A stretch of 64,000 nucleotides of DNA from Nocardioides ganghwensis. GTDB lineage: Bacteria; Actinomycetota; Actinomycetes; Propionibacteriales; Nocardioidaceae. Under the pieces are notes generated by a model that was given only the letters and a program-made list of their open reading frames with translations, ran no database searches and had not been told where the DNA came from. Positions within the stretch are counted from its first letter, which is position 1; each line of letters opens with the position of its first letter. Shown here one piece after another: positions 45,374 through 54,325 of this stretch. The stretch lies in NCBI RefSeq assembly GCF_014779655.1, contig NZ_JACXYX010000009.1, positions 1 to 64,000 of the forward strand, read 5' to 3'. A program made the translations under genes and the position numbers.

Positions 45374-46429
45374 GTGCACGCGCACCCCACCCGAGTCCGG
45401 TTCGCCATGTGGGTCGCCGTCCTCGCGGTCGGCGCCACGGCGCTGACGGCGTACGCCCGCGCCGCGGGCACACCGTTCTGGGGGACGTCGTACGCCCTTC
45501 CGGTCGCGGCAGCCGCCTCCGCCGGCGCGATGACGTGGGTGCACCTGCGCCTCGACGAGGGCTGGGTCAGGTGGAGGCAGGCGGTCGCAGCACTGGTCCT
45601 CGGCGCCTTGGCCTGGCCCGTCCTGCTCGCCGGCGCCTCCCTCGCGTCGGGCCTTGCGCCGGACTCCGCTGTTGCATGGGCGCTGGCCGTCGCCGGAGGC
45701 GTCGGGCACCTGCCGCTGATCGCGGCGTTCTCCCTCCTGCCGCTGCTGGCGGTGCGCTACCTCGGACGGGGCCTGGCGCGGTGGCCCCTGGTGCTGGTGA
45801 CTGCCCTCGGTCTCGCTGCCGTGGCCGGGTTCGTGCTGTTCTTCGGCGACTTCGCGCCGCTCGAGGCAGACGTCCTCGTCGACTGGGGACCGGGGGACCG
45901 AATCGGGATGACCCTCAACCTGGCCTTCCTGTCCACAGTGCTGCTGGGGCCGGCGGTGAGCCTCGCCGCCGCGGTCCGGGCCACGGGTGAGGCCACGCGG
46001 AGACTCGCCGCTGTCGCGCTGGCCAGCCTGACCGGCGCCGCCCTGGTGATGCTGTGCGGCGCGGTCGCGACGGACGGCTCGGCTACGCTGGTCATCACCG
46101 CGATGTACGCCGCGCTCGCGCTGGTGGTGGTCGGGAGCTCCCGTGCGCTCACCCTTCCCGAGCCCGTGGAGCCCACCCCTGCGAGTGGCGGCCCGTCTCG
46201 CCTGGATCCGCTCACCGCCCGGGAGAGCGAGGTGCTCGGACTGCTGGCGGAGGGCCTGTCGAACGCGGGCATCGCCGAGCGGCTCGTCATCTCCGAGCGT
46301 ACGGTCGACGCCCACCTGCGCTCGGTCTTCGCCAAGCTCGCCCTGCCCGAAGGCCCGTTGGAGAACCGTCGGGTGCACGCGGTGCTCGCCTGGAGGGGCG
46401 ACTTAGGCGAAAGGGCCGATGCCGGCTGA
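45374..46429 (+). CDS. Membrane-embedded LuxR-type regulator
   Basis: 351 residues from a GTG at 45374, 6 bases after a GATACT box. About seven membrane helices (residues 12-255) precede a LuxR/NarL-type helix-turn-helix (about 275-345: LTARESEVLGLLAEGLSNAGIAERLVISERTVDAHL). A DNA-binding domain attached directly to an integral membrane sensor is an uncommon one-protein signalling design. The signal is unknown. It immediately precedes a four-segment membrane protein gene, its likely target or partner. Confidence 0.8.
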   Translation: MHAHPTRVRFAMWVAVLAVGATALTAYARAAGTPFWGTSYALPVAAAASAGAMTWVHLRLDEGWVRWRQAVAALVLGALAWPVLLAGASLASGLAPDSAVAWALAVAGGVGHLPLIAAFSLLPLLAVRYLGRGLARWPLVLVTALGLAAVAGFVLFFGDFAPLEADVLVDWGPGDRIGMTLNLAFLSTVLLGPAVSLAAAVRATGEATRRLAAVALASLTGAALVMLCGAVATDGSATLVITAMYAALALVVVGSSRALTLPEPVEPTPASGGPSRLDPLTARESEVLGLLAEGLSNAGIAERLVISERTVDAHLRSVFAKLALPEGPLENRRVHAVLAWRGDLGERADAG

Positions 46430-46482
46430 CGTGCAGCTTCCTAGGTTCAGGAGGATCCAGCTCCCTGCCCCAGGAGGTTGCC

Positions 46483-46974
46483 GTGCGCACCCCGCTCATC
46501 CTGCTCGGACTCGTGTGGATCGCTTTCCTCGTGGTCTTCCCCTTCGCCGCGATGGGGGACACCAGCTTCCTCCACATCGGTTTCCATCTCGTCCAGATGC
46601 CCCTGCTCGTCACGGCGACGGTGCTCGCCTGGCGCTACCGCCGAGCCGCCGTTACACGGACGCAGCGGGTGCTCGGTTGGGTCCTGTCGGTGTCGTTGCC
46701 GGCGGCTGTCGTGGGGGTGGTCCTGGAGCTGGTCACGGCCGTCGTCAGGTTGGGCGAGGACGGATGGGTCAACAAGGACACCGCTGACGTATGGGAACGC
46801 GGCCCGCACGCGCTGGTCGCCTCGCTGACCGTCCCCTCCCTGATGGTCAGCATGCTCGCGGTGCTGGCCCTCGTGGCGACCACAGCGGTCCAGGGACGGC
46901 GTCACGCCGAGACGGACGGTCCTGGTCAGTCCTCGCCGACGACGGCCGTGGTGACCCACCACGCCGAGCAGTAG
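46483..46974 (+). CDS. Membrane protein downstream of the LuxR-type regulator
   Basis: 163 residues with four membrane segments (about 4-24, 31-50, 65-88 and 110-132) and a polar tail. The GTG at 46483 has a strong CAGGAGG 5 bases upstream. No domain recognised. The 3' end overlaps the convergent gene at 46926-47513 by 49 bases. Confidence 0.7.
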   Translation: MRTPLILLGLVWIAFLVVFPFAAMGDTSFLHIGFHLVQMPLLVTATVLAWRYRRAAVTRTQRVLGWVLSVSLPAAVVGVVLELVTAVVRLGEDGWVNKDTADVWERGPHALVASLTVPSLMVSMLAVLALVATTAVQGRRHAETDGPGQSSPTTAVVTHHAEQ

Positions 46975-47513
46975 GCCGCGACCGCCGCCACCGGGACGGC
47001 GACGGCCGTCCACCACTGCTCGAGCGAGCCCAGCAGGAAGACCATCACCAGCACCGCCAGGATCCCCACTGCGAGGACGCTCGTTGACCCGGCGTCAGGC
47101 ACGGCGAGGACGCGCAGCAGCAGGCTGCCCGTCCAGGCGAGCACACCCAGGACGACGACGAGCACGAGAAGGCCCGGACCGCCTCCGCACGACGACGTCC
47201 CGCGTACGGCCTCGCACCCCACGCCGGCCAGCCAGACGAGCAGCACGCCCAGGGCACCCACCACGACGCCCGTGACGGCCGCGGCGGGGAGGCCGGCCAG
47301 CGACGGGCGGGGCAGCGGTCGGCGTACGCGAGCGGCCGGCGCGGGCCCGGGTGGGGCGTCTGGCGCGGGCGCGGCGGTGTCCATGACGGCCTCGGACGCG
47401 GGCTCTGCCCCCTCGGCCTTCCTCCGTCGCCGCGTGAAGGAGGGCATCTCCAGCGAGGGACCCCCGCGGGGCGTGCCGTCCGTCCCCGTGTCGTCTGCGG
47501 TTCCGTCTGCCAT
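46926..47513 (-). CDS. Hypothetical membrane protein with disordered N-terminus
   Basis: 195 residues from the ATG at 47513; an ATG at 47531 is possible. About 75 polar, Pro/Ala-rich residues are followed by four membrane segments (about 80-100, 115-135, 145-163 and 168-188). Two cysteines in the first loop (GCEAVRG and SSCGGG) could pair. No family recognised. It is downstream of tRNA-Pro on the same strand. Confidence 0.65.
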   Translation of the reverse strand: MADGTADDTGTDGTPRGGPSLEMPSFTRRRRKAEGAEPASEAVMDTAAPAPDAPPGPAPAARVRRPLPRPSLAGLPAAAVTGVVVGALGVLLVWLAGVGCEAVRGTSSCGGGPGLLVLVVVLGVLAWTGSLLLRVLAVPDAGSTSVLAVGILAVLVMVFLLGSLEQWWTAVAVPVAAVAAYCSAWWVTTAVVGED

Positions 47514-47535
47514 GGGGGCAGGGTGCCACATGACA

Positions 47536-47571
47536 GGAGCCCCGGACCCAGCGATGTGGGTCCGGGGCTCC
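47536..47571 (-). terminator. Terminator of tRNA-Pro
   Basis: A 14-bp perfect stem (GGAGCCCCGGACCC and its complement) with an 8-base loop, 6 bases beyond the 3' end of the tRNA on the minus strand. Confidence 0.8.
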
Positions 47572-47576
47572 GGATG

Positions 47577-47650
47577 TCGGGCTGACAGGATTTGAACCTG
47601 CGGCCTCCTCGTCCCGAACGAGGCGCGCTACCAAGCTGCGCCACAGCCCG
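47577..47650 (-). tRNA. tRNA-Pro (anticodon CGG)
   Basis: A 74-base cloverleaf on the minus strand. The acceptor is CGGGCTG/CAGCCCG, the anticodon loop TTCGGGA gives CGG, the T-loop is GGTTCAAATCC, and the discriminator is A. A TATGCT box at 47695-47690 on the minus strand is a likely -10. The 203 bases from here to the next gene hold only that promoter and the terminator at 47803-47826. Confidence 0.95.
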
Positions 47651-47802
47651 CCGCCCCGACCGAGAGAACTCGTCAGGGCAACGTCGGCGAGCATACCGGA
47701 GCGGTCAGGGCCTCCCGAAATCGCCCCGCGCCCATCGGCCGGGATCGAACTTGCGGGGGAAGTCCGACACTCCGAGGGCGTTGCAACCCCCTCCCAGTGC
47801 CG

Positions 47803-47826
47803 GAGTCCCCGCTCGAGCGGGGACTC
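47803..47826 (-). terminator. Terminator after the metallophosphoesterase gene
   Basis: A perfect 24-base palindrome (GAGTCCCCGCTC and its complement), 27 bases past the stop codon on the minus strand. Confidence 0.7.
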
Positions 47827-47853
47827 TGCGGGCGGGCGCGCGCTCGCACCGGA

Positions 47854-48777
47854 TCAGGCAGTGGGAACGAGCGTCAGCAGCGTCGCCTCGGGCCGGCAGG
47901 CGACGCGGAAGCGTACGTAGGGGTTGGTGCCGAGCCCGGCCGAGACGTGCAGCCAGGACGAGCCGTCGTCGCCGGGGGAGGAGTCGGCCGGGTGGCGGTG
48001 CAGGCCGCGGGCACGGGCCGGCTCGAGGTCGCAGTTGGTCGTGAGTGCGCGCCCGCCCGGCAGGCACACCTGTCCGCCGTGGGTGTGGCCGGCGATGATC
48101 GCGTCGTAGCCGTCGGCGGCGAACCGGTCGAGGACGCGGAGGTAGGGCGCGTGCGCGACCGCGAGGCGTACGTCGGCCTCCGGGTCTGCGGGCCCCGCGA
48201 CCCGCTCGAGGTCGTCGTACTTGAGGTGCGGGTCGTCGACGCCCGCGAAGGCGATCCGGGTGCCGCCCACGGTCAGCGTCCCGAACCCGTTGGTCAGGTC
48301 GAGCCAGCCGGCGGAGTCGAGGCTGTCCTTGAGGTCCGGCCACGGCAGCTGCGGCGTCGAGGTGTTGCGCTTCCCGTCGTCGGGCAGCAGGTAGCGCAGC
48401 GGGTTGCGCATGCCGGGGGCGTAGTAGTCGTTGGACCCCAGGACGTAGGCGCCCGGCACGTCGAGCAGCCCGCCGAGCGCGTCGACCACGACCGGCACCG
48501 CGCGCATGTGCGCGAGGTTGTCACCGGTGTCGATGACCAGGTCGGGCTCGAGGTCGGCGAGTCCGCGCAGCCACTCCTGCTTGGCCCGCTGGTCGGGGGC
48601 CATGTGGATGTCGCTGAGGTGCAGCACCTTCAGCGGCTCGTGCCCCGGCGGCAGCAGCGGGACGGTGACGTGGCGGAGGGTGTACTGCCGCGCCTCCCAG
48701 GCGGCGTACGTCGCCACGCCTGCTCCGGCGAGGGCGCCGAGCGCGAGGGTGCGGCGTACGGCGGGGAGGAAAGGCAT
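47854..48777 (-). CDS. Membrane-anchored metallophosphoesterase
   Basis: 307 residues from the ATG at 48777. One N-terminal membrane segment (about 10-27) is followed by a calcineurin-type phosphoesterase with motifs LHLSDIHM, VIDTGDNLA, GSNDYY (Asn-Asp in place of GNHE), VAHAP and IAGHTHGGQ. These coordinate a two-metal centre. The GSND variant is seen in YkuE/Rv3683-type enzymes. Placement near a PonA2-like gene matches the Mycobacterium tuberculosis Rv3683 neighbourhood. The substrate is unknown. It is divergent from the YqeY gene with a very short gap. Confidence 0.85.
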   Translation of the reverse strand: MPFLPAVRRTLALGALAGAGVATYAAWEARQYTLRHVTVPLLPPGHEPLKVLHLSDIHMAPDQRAKQEWLRGLADLEPDLVIDTGDNLAHMRAVPVVVDALGGLLDVPGAYVLGSNDYYAPGMRNPLRYLLPDDGKRNTSTPQLPWPDLKDSLDSAGWLDLTNGFGTLTVGGTRIAFAGVDDPHLKYDDLERVAGPADPEADVRLAVAHAPYLRVLDRFAADGYDAIIAGHTHGGQVCLPGGRALTTNCDLEPARARGLHRHPADSSPGDDGSSWLHVSAGLGTNPYVRFRVACRPEATLLTLVPTA

Positions 48778-48803
48778 TCGCCAAGGCTGCCACAATGGGT
48801 TCC

Positions 48804-49262
48804 ATGAGTGCCCTGAAGGACCGTCTCCGCGCCGACCTCACCACCGCCATGAAGGCGCGTGACGAGCTGCGCTCCTCGACCCTGCGGATGGTGCTGACCG
48901 CCATCACCAACGCGGAGGTCGCCGGCAAGGTGTCCCGCGAGCTCTCCGACGACGACATCATCGGCGTGCTCTCCACCGAGGCCAAGCGGCGCCGCGAGGC
49001 GGCGGTGGCGTTCGAGGAGGGCGGGCGCACGGAGATGGCCGCCAAGGAGGCCGCCGAGGGCGAGGTCATCGCCGAGTACCTCCCCGCGCAGCTCAGCGAG
49101 GCCGAGATCGCCGACCTCGTGAGCGCGGCGATCGCGCAGACGGGCGCCGCCGACGAGGGCATGCGCGCCATGGGCAAGGTGATGGGCGTGGTGACGCCGC
49201 AGGTCAAGGGTCGCGCCGACGGCGGCGCCGTCGCCGCGGAGGTACGCCGCCAGCTGGGCTGA
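48804..49262 (+). CDS. GatB/YqeY domain protein
   Basis: 152 residues from the ATG at 48804, which lies 7 bases after CACAAT; an ATG at 48795 is possible. The YqeY fold is seen in LKDRLRADLTTAMKARDELRSSTLRMVLTAI, EAVIAEYLPAQLSE-like EVIAEYLPAQL, and GKVMGVVTPQVKGRADGG. The domain resembles the tRNA-binding tail of the GatB amidotransferase; standalone function is unclear. It converges on ponA2 with only 2 bases between the stops, with no terminator between them. Confidence 0.9.
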   Translation: MSALKDRLRADLTTAMKARDELRSSTLRMVLTAITNAEVAGKVSRELSDDDIIGVLSTEAKRRREAAVAFEEGGRTEMAAKEAAEGEVIAEYLPAQLSEAEIADLVSAAIAQTGAADEGMRAMGKVMGVVTPQVKGRADGGAVAAEVRRQLG

Positions 49263-49264
49263 CG

Positions 49265-51706
49265 TCAGCCGCGGCCGCCGCCGTTGCCGTTGCCCCGCCC
49301 CCCGTTGCCGTTGCCGTTCCCGCCGTTCCCGCCGCCACCGCCGCCACCGCCGCCACCGCCGCCGGAGCTGTCGGGCGGCGGCGGGACCGTGCCGGTCGAG
49401 GTGTAGAGCGTGACGGTGTCCCCGCTGCTGAGCTGGGTGCCCCCGGAAGGTGAGGTGTAGGCCACGGTCCCGGCGGGGATCTCGGAGTCGACCTGACCAC
49501 CGTCGGCGACGGTGAACCCGGCACCCTGCAAGGTGGCGGTGGCCGCCTCGACGCTCTGGCCGGCGACGTCAGGCACGGTGCTCAGCACGCCGGCGATCTC
49601 GTCGCTGGGAGGCGCCTGGAAGTCCTCGTAGGGCAGCTTGGCCGAGATGGCCGCCATCGCGTCGCCCCAGATCGGTCCCGCGACCGTCGAGCCGAAGGCC
49701 TCGTAGATCGGTACGCCGCCCACGACCTGGCCGTTGAGGCTGACCCACTCACCGAACTCGTTGGCGCCGGCGACCATCGCGGCCGTCGAGATGGTGGGGG
49801 TGTAGCCCGCGAACCACACCGACATGTTGTTCTGGTTGGTGCCGGTCTTGCCGGCCGACGGCTTGTCGATCGCGATGTTCGACCCGAAGCCGCCGGGCTC
49901 CATCACGCCGCGCAGGATGTCGTTGACCGCGTCGGCGGTGGCGCCGGGCATGACCTGCTCGCACTCGGTGGGGAAGTCCTTGAGCACCCCGCCCGAGGAG
50001 TCGAGCACCTGGGTGACCGGACGTGGCTCGCAGTGCAGGCCGCGGGCGGCGAAGGTGGCGTAGGCCTGGGCGATCTCGAGCGGGTTGCTGTCGGAGACGC
50101 CGAGGATCCACGACGGCACCTTCTGCGCGAGCGGCACCTTGACGCCCATGTCGGCGGCGAGCTTGAGCGGCTCGCACATGCCGGTCTGCACCTCGAGCTG
50201 GGCGAAGAAGGTGTTCACCGACTCCTGGGTGCCGGTGTAGAGGTTGTAGGTGCCCGAGCCGGTGGAGTTGGAGACGTTCCAGCCCTCGCCGTCGCCGGCG
50301 TAGGGGCCGTCGCAGTTCTCGAACTCCTCGTCGGGGATGTTCATCTCAGGCGGCGAGTTGATCGTGGTGCTCAGGGGGATGCCCTGGTTGATCGCCTCGG
50401 CGAGGACGAAGACCTTGAAGGTCGAGCCGGCCTGGAAGCCGTTGGCGTCGCCGTACTTCTTCGGGACGACGTAGTTGAGGTAGGTCTCGCCGCCCTTCTT
50501 GTCCTTGCCCATCGGACGCGACTGCGCGATCGCGCGGACGTCGCCGCTTCCGGGCTCGACCATGGCGAGGCCGCCGATGGCCTGGTCGGTCTGGAAGACG
50601 TGGCTCGAGACCGCCTCGTCGGCGGCCTTCTGCATGTCGAGGTCGATCGTGGTGTTGATCGTCAGGCCGCCGTTGTTGAGCGTGCGGCGGCGCTCCTTGG
50701 GCGTGTCGCCGAGGACGGGGTCCTTGAGCAGCCAGTTGACGACGTAGTCGCAGAAGAACGGCGCCCGCGACTGCTGGCAGCCGTTGGGGGAGGTCTCGAT
50801 CTTGAGCGTCTTCCCGATCGGCTTGCCCTTGAGGCGCTCGGCCTTCTTCTCGGTGAGGATGCCGAGCTGCGCCATCCGCTCGAGCACGACGTTGCGCCGG
50901 CTCTCGGCCCGCTCGGGGTTGTCGATCGGGTCGTAGCCGACGGGGTTCTTGACCAGCCCGGCGAGTGTGGCCGACTCGAGGAGGTTGAGGTCCTTGGCGT
51001 TCTTGGAGAAGAAGTGGCGCGCGGCGGACTGGACGCCGAAGGCGCCGTCGCCGAAGTAGGCGATGTTGAGGTAGCGCTCGAGGATCCAGTCCTTGGTGTG
51101 GTTCTTCTCGAACGCGATCGCGTAGCGCAGCTCGCGGATCTTGCGGGCGTACGTCTCCTCGGTGGCGGCCTGGCGCTCCTCGTCGGTCTCCGCCTGGTAG
51201 AGCAGCGTCTGCTTGACCATCTGCTGGGTGATCGAGGAGCCACCCTGCACGGCGCCGCCGTTGGCCTGGTTGGTGATGAACGCGCGCAGCGTGCCCTTGA
51301 GGTCGAGCGCGCCGTGGTCGTAGAAGCGGTAGTCCTCGATCGCGACGATCGCCTTGACCATCGGCCGCGAGATCGAGCTCAGCGGGACGTTGATCCGGTT
51401 CTGGTCGTAGAGCGAGGCGATGAGGTTGCCGTTGACGTCGTAGATGCGGGTCTTCTGCGACAGGTCCTTGGCCTCGAGGGACTCCGGGAGGTTGACCATG
51501 CCCTTGCTGACGTCCTTGGCCGCCACGCCCACCAGGCCCGCGAACGGGATGGCGAGGCAGGCCACGAGCACGCCCATGACCACCGCGACGGCACCCATGA
51601 CCGCGAGGTGGGAGGCGACACGACCGGCGTCGGGGCGTCCCTGCGGACGCTCGGGACGGGAGGACGAGCGTGTTGGCATGGGCACCAGAGTACGGGGAGG
51701 ACGCAT
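49265..51706 (-). CDS. ponA2: Bifunctional penicillin-binding protein (PonA2-like, class A) with PASTA domain
   Basis: 813 residues from the ATG at 51706, with GAAGGTG upstream. A membrane anchor (about 28-55) precedes the GT51 glycosyltransferase (IVAIEDYRFYDHGALD and GGSSITQQMVKQ), the transpeptidase (STFK about 427-430, SNSTG, KTGT about 617-620), one PASTA domain (TVPDVAGQSVEAATATLQGAGF) and a 35-residue Gly/Asn-rich tail. It polymerises and cross-links peptidoglycan at the outer face of the membrane. Gene order with whiB and two ATPases matches Mycobacterium tuberculosis ponA2. Confidence 0.93.
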   Translation of the reverse strand: MRPPRTLVPMPTRSSSRPERPQGRPDAGRVASHLAVMGAVAVVMGVLVACLAIPFAGLVGVAAKDVSKGMVNLPESLEAKDLSQKTRIYDVNGNLIASLYDQNRINVPLSSISRPMVKAIVAIEDYRFYDHGALDLKGTLRAFITNQANGGAVQGGSSITQQMVKQTLLYQAETDEERQAATEETYARKIRELRYAIAFEKNHTKDWILERYLNIAYFGDGAFGVQSAARHFFSKNAKDLNLLESATLAGLVKNPVGYDPIDNPERAESRRNVVLERMAQLGILTEKKAERLKGKPIGKTLKIETSPNGCQQSRAPFFCDYVVNWLLKDPVLGDTPKERRRTLNNGGLTINTTIDLDMQKAADEAVSSHVFQTDQAIGGLAMVEPGSGDVRAIAQSRPMGKDKKGGETYLNYVVPKKYGDANGFQAGSTFKVFVLAEAINQGIPLSTTINSPPEMNIPDEEFENCDGPYAGDGEGWNVSNSTGSGTYNLYTGTQESVNTFFAQLEVQTGMCEPLKLAADMGVKVPLAQKVPSWILGVSDSNPLEIAQAYATFAARGLHCEPRPVTQVLDSSGGVLKDFPTECEQVMPGATADAVNDILRGVMEPGGFGSNIAIDKPSAGKTGTNQNNMSVWFAGYTPTISTAAMVAGANEFGEWVSLNGQVVGGVPIYEAFGSTVAGPIWGDAMAAISAKLPYEDFQAPPSDEIAGVLSTVPDVAGQSVEAATATLQGAGFTVADGGQVDSEIPAGTVAYTSPSGGTQLSSGDTVTLYTSTGTVPPPPDSSGGGGGGGGGGGGNGGNGNGNGGRGNGNGGGRG

Positions 51707-51874
51707 AGCACCTTCAATTCCAGCCGCGCAGCCGGGTAGTCACATCGGACTATGCGATTTGAGCCACTCGGCCCTGTCTGGACCGGGGGCAGGTCGTTTA
51801 CTTTTCATGCGGAGTCGGGGATGGCCGCTATGGGGGCGGCCGACCGGCTCGACACACACCGTGGGGTTGAGATC

Positions 51875-52162
51875 ATGTGGGTCGAGGACTGGGCGGCGCG
51901 CGCCGCATGCAAGGGCGACACGCCGGACGCACTCTTCGTGCGAGGTGCGGAGCAGAACAAGGCCAAGCAGGTCTGCGCCGGTTGCCCCGTGCGTACGGAG
52001 TGCCTGGCCGAGGCGCTGGACAACCAGATCGAGTGGGGCGTCTGGGGCGGCATGACCGAGCGTGAGCGCCGTGCGCTGCTCCGTCGCCGGCCGGACTCGT
52101 CGTGGCGCTCCATCCTGGAGACCGCCCGCACCAAGGTCGAGTCCAGCTCCGTCAGCGTCTGA
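51875..52162 (+). CDS. whiB4: WhiB-family iron-sulfur regulator (WhiB4-like)
   Basis: 95 residues from the ATG at 51875; the longer frame upstream is promoter. Four cluster cysteines C12, C34, C37 and C43 (C-x21-C-x2-C-x5-C) hold a redox-sensitive [4Fe-4S] cluster. They are followed by GVWGGMTERERRALLRRR, the family turn and basic DNA-contact motif. The WhiB4 assignment rests on position between a PonA2-like gene and two ArsA-type ATPase genes, as in Mycobacterium tuberculosis. Promoter TACTTT lies about 70 bases upstream. The last 11 bases overlap the convergent ATPase gene. Confidence 0.88.
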   Translation: MWVEDWAARAACKGDTPDALFVRGAEQNKAKQVCAGCPVRTECLAEALDNQIEWGVWGGMTERERRALLRRRPDSSWRSILETARTKVESSSVSV

Positions 52163-53303
52163 CCCCGTCCTGGTCCGCGAGGCCCTCGCCGATCGTCCGC
52201 AGGCCGTCGAGGTCGTGGACGTCCTCGGCCAGCGCCGGGACGAAGGCCGTCGGCACCTGGGGGTGCGAGGCCGCGAACCGCTCGCACAGGTGCTGCTCGC
52301 GCTCGACGATGCGGACCCGGTCCGCGTGGAGCTGGAGCAGGCCGGCAGTCAGTGACGAGGAGTCGCCGGACCGCAACCGGTCGGCGGCGGTGATCGCCGC
52401 CTCGGCCGACAGGTCGGTGCGCGCAGCCGGGCTGACCCGGTTGACCACCAGGCCGGCCAGCGGCATCTCGTCGTCGGTCAGCCGGTCCACGAAGTAGGCG
52501 GCCTCGCGCAGGGCGTCCGGCTCGGGTGCGGCGACCACGACGAACGCGGTCCCGTCGGCCTGGAGCAGGGCGAAGGTCTGGTCGGCCCGCTGCCGGAACC
52601 CGCCGAAGAGCGTGTCGAACGCGGCGACGAAGGTCTGCATGTCACGCAGCACCTGGGCGCCGAGGATCTTGGTCAGCGCGTTCGTGACGACCGAGAAGCC
52701 GGCCGTCATCAACCGCGCCGGGCCGCGGGCCGGGGCCAGCAGCAGCCGGATGAACCGGCCGTCGAGGAAGCTGGAGAGCCGCTCGGGGGCGTCGAGGAAG
52801 TCCAGCGCCGAGCGCGACGGCGGGGTGTCGACCACGATCAGGTCGTGGCTGCCGTCGTCGAGCGCCTGCCGGTGGAGCTGGCCGAGCTTCTCCATCGCCA
52901 TGTACTCCTGGGTCCCGGCGAACGAGCTCGACAGCGCGACGTAGAACGGGTTCTCCAGGATCTGCCGGGCCTTCTCCGGGCTGGCCTGCGACTCGACGAC
53001 CTCGTCGAAGGTCCGCTTCATGTCCAGCATCATCGCGTCGAGCGAGCCGCCGGCCCCGGCGCCGACGCCCGGGACGGGCCGCGGGGTGTTGTCGAGCTGC
53101 TCGATGCCCATCGACTGGGCGAGCCGTCGCGCCGGGTCGATGGTCAGCACCACGACCTTGCGGCCCCGCTCGGCCGCGCGCAGCGCCAGCGCGGCCGACG
53201 TGGTGGTCTTCCCGACGCCGCCCGACCCGCAGCACACGATGATCTCGGTGGTCCGGTCGTCCAGGAGCGCGTCGATGTCGAGCACGGGTGGGGTGACCTT
53301 CAT
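52152..53303 (-). CDS. ArsA/GET3-type ATPase (Rv3680-like)
   Basis: 383 residues. P-loop CCGSGGVGKTTTSAALALRA (about 26-45), switch DPARRLAQSMG (typical ArsA-family DPA), and VVDTPPSRSALDFLDAP (Walker B/switch II). Its partner at 53300-54325 overlaps it by 4 bases, and the two should form a heteromeric ATPase. In Mycobacterium tuberculosis the Rv3679-Rv3680 pair is described as an ArsA/GET3-like complex linked to stress tolerance; arsenite transport is not implied. Confidence 0.85.
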   Translation of the reverse strand: MKVTPPVLDIDALLDDRTTEIIVCCGSGGVGKTTTSAALALRAAERGRKVVVLTIDPARRLAQSMGIEQLDNTPRPVPGVGAGAGGSLDAMMLDMKRTFDEVVESQASPEKARQILENPFYVALSSSFAGTQEYMAMEKLGQLHRQALDDGSHDLIVVDTPPSRSALDFLDAPERLSSFLDGRFIRLLLAPARGPARLMTAGFSVVTNALTKILGAQVLRDMQTFVAAFDTLFGGFRQRADQTFALLQADGTAFVVVAAPEPDALREAAYFVDRLTDDEMPLAGLVVNRVSPAARTDLSAEAAITAADRLRSGDSSSLTAGLLQLHADRVRIVEREQHLCERFAASHPQVPTAFVPALAEDVHDLDGLRTIGEGLADQDGVRR

Positions 53304-54325
53304 GCCATCCCCTGGGTGCGCAGGAGCTGGGCGAGCTCGACGAGCGCGCCGTGGTCGATGCCGCCGGCGATGCGCGGCAGCTCGTAGGTCGGCAGGCCCT
53401 CCGCCGCGACGAGCGCGCGCTGCTCGTCCTCGAGATGGCGGCGTACGGCGTGGTCGCGGGCCTCGGCGACGAGCGACTCGACCAGCGCGGCGTCGACGTC
53501 GACCCGGGCGCGGGCGAGGTCGGAGGTGATGGCGGTGGGGTCGACCGCGTCGTTGCGCACCTGTGCGAGGGCGCCCGTGCTGAGCGCCTGCGGGCGGACC
53601 AGGTTGACCACGATCCCGCCGACCGGCAGCCCCGCGGCGCGCAGCTCGGCGATCCCGTCGGACGTCTCCTGCACCGGCATCTCCTCGAGGATCGTGACGA
53701 GGTGCACGGCGGTGCGCGGCGAGCGCAGCAGCTCCATCACCTTGTCGGCCTGCGACTTGATCGGACCGACCTTCGCCAGTCCGGCCAGCTCGGAGTTGAC
53801 GCCGAGGAACTGGCAGATCCGCCCGGTGGGCGGCGCGTCGAGCACCACGGCGTCGTAGGTGACCTGCTCCCGGTTGCGGTTGCCCCTGGGCCGCTGCACC
53901 GCCTCGTAGACCTTGCCGGTGAGCAGCACGTCGCGCACGCCGGGGGCGATGGTCGTGGCGAAGTCGATGACGCCGAAGCGGTCGAGCGCCTTCCCGGCGC
54001 GACCGAGCTTGTAGTACATCGAGAGGTACTCCAGGAGCGCCGACTCGGCGTCGATGTGCAGTGCGTGGACCTGCCCGGCCCGGCCGTCCTCGTCGGGGGC
54101 GCCCTTGGTGATCCGGCGCTCCTCGTAGGGGAGGGGGTCGACGTCGAACATCCGGGCGATCCCCTGGCGGCCCTCCACCTCGCAGAGCAGCACGTTGCGC
54201 CCGGAGCCGGCGAGGGCGAGGGCGAGGGCGGCGGCGACCGTGGACTTTCCGGTGCCGCCCTTGCCGGTGACGACGTGCAGGCGCACCTTCGGCCAGTCGA
54301 CAGGCCGGTCGGCGGGGGCGGTCAC
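53300..54325 (-). CDS. ArsA/GET3-type ATPase (Rv3679-like)
   Basis: 341 residues from a GTG at 54325. The deviant Walker A VTGKGGTGKSTVAAALALAL (about 19-38) marks the ArsA/MinD/GET3 class; VLDAPPTGRICQFL follows. It forms a pair with the gene at 52152, 4-base overlap. No metal-binding cysteine pattern of true arsenite pumps is visible. It is the first gene of the two, divergent from the large secreted-protein gene. Confidence 0.85.
   Translation of the reverse strand: MTAPADRPVDWPKVRLHVVTGKGGTGKSTVAAALALALAGSGRNVLLCEVEGRQGIARMFDVDPLPYEERRITKGAPDEDGRAGQVHALHIDAESALLEYLSMYYKLGRAGKALDRFGVIDFATTIAPGVRDVLLTGKVYEAVQRPRGNRNREQVTYDAVVLDAPPTGRICQFLGVNSELAGLAKVGPIKSQADKVMELLRSPRTAVHLVTILEEMPVQETSDGIAELRAAGLPVGGIVVNLVRPQALSTGALAQVRNDAVDPTAITSDLARARVDVDAALVESLVAEARDHAVRRHLEDEQRALVAAEGLPTYELPRIAGGIDHGALVELAQLLRTQGMA

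Noticed and set aside
52152-54325. Arsenite efflux ATPases
   Set aside because: Family resemblance only; no arsenite-binding cysteine pattern, no arsB or arsR nearby, and context matches Rv3679-Rv3680.
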